Assembly (NCBI GenBank): GCA_022614795.1
Contig: JAKEHX010000592.1
Span: forward strand, 1 to 16,918
Length of the DNA: 16,918 nt
From: Planctomycetaceae bacterium
GTDB lineage: Bacteria; Planctomycetota; Planctomycetia; Pirellulales; Pirellulaceae
Direction of reading: 5' to 3'
Part shown: one piece after another, positions 13,568-16,918 of the stretch
Layout: the number at the start of each line of letters is the position of its first letter
How positions within the stretch are numbered: the stretch's first letter is position 1
Program-made: the position numbers and the translations under genes
The notes under the pieces: generated by a model
Databases searched by the model: none
What the model was told of the DNA's origin: nothing
What the model saw: the letters and a program-made list of their open reading frames with translations, nothing else

Positions 13568-14763
13568 TACGAACCTGGCCGGCTGAGCTGGAAGATGGGC
13601 ATCAAAAGTCCCAAGGCGATGCCGCCCACGACGAAGCCCATGGCGCAGATCATCAGCGGTTCGATGAGGCTGGTCGTCGCCTTGAGCGAGGTTTCGACCT
13701 CGCGGTCGTAGTAGCCGCTGACCTTGGCTAGCACCGTGTCGAGCTTGCCGGTTTCTTCACCCGCCCCGATCATCTGCACGAGGGTCGCAGGCAAGAGGGG
13801 CTCCCCTTTGAGGGAATCGACGATCCGGTTGCCCTGGGTGATCGACTCGAGCACGCGCCGCCAGACCTGCTCGTAATAGTAGTTGCCCGAAACTTCCGCG
13901 GTCAGGCGGATGGCGTCGAGCATCGAGACGCCGCTGCCCACCATCGTGCCCAGCGTGCGAATGGCTCGGCTGATTGTGATCTTGCGGGTCATGGGACCGA
14001 TGACCGGCAGGTGAATCTTGATCCAGTCGATGATCCGCCGGCCCGATTCGGTCCGCCGGCCGACGAAATACGAGATTGTCAAGGCGACGGCCAAGGCCGC
14101 CCAGGCCGGCCAGTAGTCGATCAAGAGGTCCGAGGCGGCCATCATGATGATGGTCGGCCGCGGCAGCTTGGCCCCCTTGCGACTGAAGAGCGGCTCGAAC
14201 TTGGGCAGGATGTATGTCAACAGGAAGATGGTCACGCCGACGGCCAGGACCGCCATGATCGCGGGATAAGCCATGGCGGCGCGCACTTTTTGGCGCATTT
14301 CCAGGCGCCCGCGCAGGTAGCCGGCGACCGTTTCGAGCATTTCGCTCAAGGTGCCCGTCTGTTCGGCGGCTTTGATGAGGGCCACATAGGTCGTGTCGAA
14401 GTACGGCGCATGTCGAGCGAGTGCCGATGAGAAGTCCTCGCCCCCTTCGACGCGGTTCCGCAAGTCGGTGAGCACCGCCTTGAGCGTCGGGTTTTTCTCT
14501 TGATCCGCAATGCTCCCCAGGGCCGTCGAGAGGTTGATGCCGGTGTCGACCATCACCGCGAGCTGGCTCGTGGCATAGATGATGTCGGACTGGCTGACCC
14601 GCCGCGGCAAGAAGTCGAATCCGCCCGACTCCTCATCAAGCGCCACGACGACCAGGCCGTCGCGCTTGAGCCGGGCCGCGGCTTCGTCGCGGGATTCGAC
14701 GTCGAGCGTCCCCTCAATCAATTTGCCCAGAGGGTCGCGGGCCTGGTAGGCGAAGGTCTGCAT
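13567..14763 (-). CDS. gspF: GspF/PilC-type inner-membrane platform protein
   Basis: Platform proteins of type II secretion and type IV pili link the cytoplasmic motor ATPase to pseudopilin assembly in the inner membrane. The 398-residue length is typical. It opens with the conserved MQTFAYQARDPLGKLIEGTLD and has two T2SSF repeats. The first is at ~65-195 (QLAVMVDTGINLSTALGSIADQ, ending in AAMAYPAIMAVLAVGVTIFLLTYILPKF). The second is at ~270-390 (TISRAIRTLGTMVGSGVSMLDAIRLTAEVSGN, MIGAGEETGKLDTVL, ending in IEPLMICAMGFVVGGIALGLLMPIF). The start at 14763 is fixed by the conserved N-terminus. It lies 83 bp behind the gspE-type gene on the same strand, with two palindromes in between. Whether it serves type IV pili or type II secretion cannot be told here. 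Confidence 0.93.
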   Translation of the reverse strand: MQTFAYQARDPLGKLIEGTLDVESRDEAAARLKRDGLVVVALDEESGGFDFLPRRVSQSDIIYATSQLAVMVDTGINLSTALGSIADQEKNPTLKAVLTDLRNRVEGGEDFSSALARHAPYFDTTYVALIKAAEQTGTLSEMLETVAGYLRGRLEMRQKVRAAMAYPAIMAVLAVGVTIFLLTYILPKFEPLFSRKGAKLPRPTIIMMAASDLLIDYWPAWAALAVALTISYFVGRRTESGRRIIDWIKIHLPVIGPMTRKITISRAIRTLGTMVGSGVSMLDAIRLTAEVSGNYYYEQVWRRVLESITQGNRIVDSLKGEPLLPATLVQMIGAGEETGKLDTVLAKVSGYYDREVETSLKATTSLIEPLMICAMGFVVGGIALGLLMPIFQLSRPGS

Positions 14764-14775
14764 GGTTCGCTGCAG

Positions 14776-14835
14776 CCGAACTCGCCAGAGTTCGGGTCGT
14801 GTCTGTGGCCATTGCCGGAAGTCTGGCGACTTCCG
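14776..14835. repeat. Two palindromes between gspE and gspF
   Basis: CCGAACTC-GCCA-GAGTTCGG (14776-14795) and CGGAAGTC-TGGC-GACTTCCG (14816-14835) each have perfect 8-bp arms. Their loops are reverse complements of each other, as expected for two diverged copies in opposite orientation. They occupy most of the 83-bp gap and, on the minus strand, lie between the two coding regions of the likely operon. Confidence 0.65.
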
Positions 14836-14846
14836 CTACGGGTGGA

Positions 14847-16661
14847 CTAGGATTCCGCCGCCGCGGCTGCCATTTCTGCGGGGTCCGGCAGCGGCGGCAG
14901 GTTCGTCGTCGTTTCGCGGACGTTCGTCGTCTTCTTCTCGTGCAGGGCGGGGATTTCGCCGGCGACCTGAATCACTTCTTCGACGCTGGTCAGTCCCTCG
15001 CGGACTTTGCGGAAACCGTCGTGCCGGAGCGTCACCATTCCGTAGCTGCCGGCAATCCGCCGCAGCTCGGCGACGCTGCCGCCGGCCACAATCACGTCGC
15101 GCAGCTCGTCGTTGACGGGCATCAGCTCGTGAACGCCGACGCGGCCGCTATAGCCCGTATTGCGGCACTTGCGGCAACCCAGGCCCTTGTAGAACTTCTC
15201 GATGGCGTAGCCCATCCGCTCGATCGCTTTGCGAAGCGTTCGCGGCGGGTTGTAGGTCTCGCGGCATTTGGGGCAAATCCGCCGCACCAATCGCTGGGCC
15301 AGCACCATGTTGAGTGCCGCGCCGATCAGGTACGGTTCGACCCCCATGTTGATCAGCCGCGTGATAGCGCTGCATGCATCGTTGGTGTGGAGGGTGCTGA
15401 AGACGAGGTGGCCGGTGAGGGCGGCTTGAATGGCGGTGCGGGCGGTCTCTTCGTCGCGCACTTCGCCGACCATGATCACGTCCGGGTCTTGCCGCAAGAG
15501 CGTGCGTAAGGCCTTGCTGAACGTCAGACCGACGCGCTCCTGCACCTGGAACTGGTTGATCAGCGGAAGGTGATATTCGATGGGGTCCTCGACGGTGCAG
15601 ACGTTGTTCTCCATCGAGGCGATTTCGTTCAGGCAGGCGTAGAGCGTCGTCGATTTGCCGCTGCCCGTGGGACCGGTGACGAGGATGATCCCGTTGGGGG
15701 CACAAATCGCGGACGACAGCGGCGTGAGCACGTCCTCGGCAAAGCCCAGATCGCGGAGATTGAGCGAGACGCTCCGCGTATCGAGCACGCGGATCGCCGT
15801 CTTCTCGCCGCGGCTGCCGGGGAACGTGCTGATGCGGAGGTCGATCTTCCGCCCGTCCAAAAGCACATGCACGCGGCCGTCCTGCGGCAGGCGGCGCTCG
15901 CTGATGTCCAGCGACGCCATGATCTTGATGCGGCTGGTGACGGCCCCCAACAGGTTGAGCGGCACTTCCAGCGACTTGTAGAGCTTGCCGTCGATGCGAT
16001 AGCGGATCCGCGTGCAACGGTCGGCCGGCTCGATGTGAATGTCGCTGGCTCCTTCCTTGACGGCGTTGTAGATGATGTAGTTCACGAGGCGGATGACGGG
16101 CGATTGCCCGGCGAACTCGCTCGAGTCGCCGATGTCGTCGATGGCCGTCTCGATCAGCGTGACTTCGGCCTGCGCGCTGTCCTCGATGATGTCGTCGATG
16201 ACGAACGTCTTGCTGTCCGGCAGCGTGGTGATCATCCGCCGGATGTCTTTGGCCGCGGTCGCGACAACCTGCACGTCCAATCCGGTCAGGCTCTTCAGCT
16301 CGTCGATCAGGAACAGATTTGTCGGCTCGCAGACCGCGACGGTGAGCGTGTGGCGGATTTTGTAGAGCGGGAAGACGAGGTTCTTCTCGATATACTCCCG
16401 CGGCAGCACGTCGAGGGCCTTCGGATCGGCCAGCCGCGGCTCGAGCTTGGAGTAAGGGACTCCATAGACGGCGGCCAGGCATTCGATGACCTGGTCTTCG
16501 GTCGCGAAACCTTGTTCGATGAGGATTTCGCCGAGCAGCTTGCTGTTGGACTTGCGCTGTTCGCCGAGCGCGGCATGAAGCTGCTCGACCGAGATAAAGC
16601 CCCGCTCGACCAGGATATTGCCCAGCCGCGGCGGGATGCTCGTGCTAGTGATCGTCGTCAT
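14847..16661 (-). CDS. gspE: GspE/PilB-type assembly ATPase
   Basis: This cytoplasmic hexameric ATPase powers pseudopilin or pilin extension. The 604-residue protein has an N-terminal MshEN-type region with two helical repeats (LGNILVERGFISVEQLHAAL; LLGEILIEQGFATEDQVIECLA), the N2 domain with EGASDIHIEP, Walker A GPTGSGKSTTLYA (~330), the Asp box VEDPIEY, Walker B RQDPDVIMVGEVRDEET (~392-405), the His box HLVFSTLHTND, and a four-cysteine zinc site CPKC/CRKC (~463-499). The last ~35 residues are a Thr/Pro/Ala-rich tail beyond the usual fold end. The ATG at 16661 follows the STAS gene by 19 bp; a GTG at 16673 is the alternative. The MshEN region often binds cyclic di-GMP in this family, but binding here is unproven. 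Confidence 0.95.
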   Translation of the reverse strand: MTTITSTSIPPRLGNILVERGFISVEQLHAALGEQRKSNSKLLGEILIEQGFATEDQVIECLAAVYGVPYSKLEPRLADPKALDVLPREYIEKNLVFPLYKIRHTLTVAVCEPTNLFLIDELKSLTGLDVQVVATAAKDIRRMITTLPDSKTFVIDDIIEDSAQAEVTLIETAIDDIGDSSEFAGQSPVIRLVNYIIYNAVKEGASDIHIEPADRCTRIRYRIDGKLYKSLEVPLNLLGAVTSRIKIMASLDISERRLPQDGRVHVLLDGRKIDLRISTFPGSRGEKTAIRVLDTRSVSLNLRDLGFAEDVLTPLSSAICAPNGIILVTGPTGSGKSTTLYACLNEIASMENNVCTVEDPIEYHLPLINQFQVQERVGLTFSKALRTLLRQDPDVIMVGEVRDEETARTAIQAALTGHLVFSTLHTNDACSAITRLINMGVEPYLIGAALNMVLAQRLVRRICPKCRETYNPPRTLRKAIERMGYAIEKFYKGLGCRKCRNTGYSGRVGVHELMPVNDELRDVIVAGGSVAELRRIAGSYGMVTLRHDGFRKVREGLTSVEEVIQVAGEIPALHEKKTTNVRETTTNLPPLPDPAEMAAAAAES

Positions 16662-16680
16662 GGTGCTGGCCACGCCTGGC

Positions 16681-16918
16681 TTACGCGAAACTCTTCACGG
16701 CCTCGATCACGGTTTCGAAAACTTCCAACTGTTCATCCAGCCGGGTGATTTCGAGGATTTTCCGGTTGGCGAGATTGCAGGTCGAGATTTTCAGGTCGCC
16801 GCCCAGGGCCCGCAGGGCTTCCTGAGCGGTCAGCAGGGCTTCCAAACCGCCGCCGTCGATCGTTTCGCTGCCGTCGAGATCGACGATGACGTTGCTCCGC
16901 TCCAGCGACGTCAGGAAC
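16681..16918 (-). CDS. STAS-domain protein (anti-sigma factor antagonist-like), 5' end outside window
   Basis: The C-terminal 78 residues are visible. They match a STAS domain: NVIVDLDGSETIDGGGLEALLTAQEAL, then GGDLKISTCNLANRKILEITRLDEQLEVF and a final helix. In classic anti-anti-sigma factors the site reads DSSGL, with a serine phosphorylated by the partner kinase; here it is DGGGL, so phospho-switching at that site is not possible. The gene ends 19 bp before the gspE-type ATPase and is probably in the same operon, so it may regulate or scaffold the secretion/pilus module rather than a sigma factor; this is inference. The N-terminal part lies beyond the window. Confidence 0.8.
   Translation of the reverse strand, partial: FLTSLERSNVIVDLDGSETIDGGGLEALLTAQEALRALGGDLKISTCNLANRKILEITRLDEQLEVFETVIEAVKSFA

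Noticed and set aside
13567..16661. The gspE/gspF pair as the missing Tad motor and platform
   Set aside because: The ATPase has the MshEN region and zinc site of the PilB/GspE branch rather than CpaF features, and one GspF-type protein with two repeats differs from the TadB plus TadC pair. They more likely serve another system.
15570..16748. Long plus-strand open frame opposite the gspE-type gene
   Set aside because: Same reasoning: it mirrors a well-conserved ATPase gene and reads as Arg/Asp/Val-rich low-complexity sequence.

Overview
The window looks like a chromosomal segment from a GC-rich planctomycete, most likely Pirellulales-like. This is an inference from three things: the GC-rich coding style, a Tad secretin with a Cys-rich tail, and a heavy load of short perfect palindromes between genes. 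No rRNA or other direct taxonomic marker is present.

Region 1 (30-2828, minus strand) holds housekeeping-type genes. They are accD (acetyl-CoA carboxylase carboxyltransferase beta), a histidine-phosphatase-fold protein in which both catalytic histidines are proline, and scpB (condensin accessory protein). A 559-bp non-coding stretch with stem-loops separates scpB from the phosphatase-like gene.

Region 2 (3182-9400, minus strand) is a Tad/Flp pilus block. In transcription order it has two tandem flp prepilin genes with identical mature products, a strong Rho-independent terminator, a possible 35-residue membrane peptide, cpaA (prepilin peptidase), tadE-like, cpaB, cpaC (secretin) and cpaE/tadZ. 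The motor and platform genes (cpaF, tadB, tadC) are absent. Stem-loops lie just 3' of most of these genes. A composite inverted repeat (3002-3075) closes the block.

Region 3 (9401-11287) has a structured flp leader, a long gene-poor stretch, and a plus-strand HTTM-domain membrane protein with an unusual C-terminus. A tRNA-Leu(GAG) follows on the minus strand.

Region 4 (11288-13567) carries a DASS/SLC13-type anion transporter (minus) with a repeat-derived in-frame insertion, then rpsU (plus). Paired palindromes flank both genes.

Region 5 (13567-16918, minus strand) is a second assembly module: an incomplete STAS-domain protein, a GspE/PilB-type ATPase and a GspF/PilC-type platform protein. 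Palindromes fill the gap between the last two.

Taken together, the window holds the secretin, pilin and localisation parts of a Tad pilus, plus an ATPase/platform pair of the type II secretion or type IV pilus kind. The most notable observations are the double His-to-Pro pseudo-phosphatase, the duplicated pilins under strict protein-level identity, and several palindromic repeat families, one of which entered a transporter reading frame.
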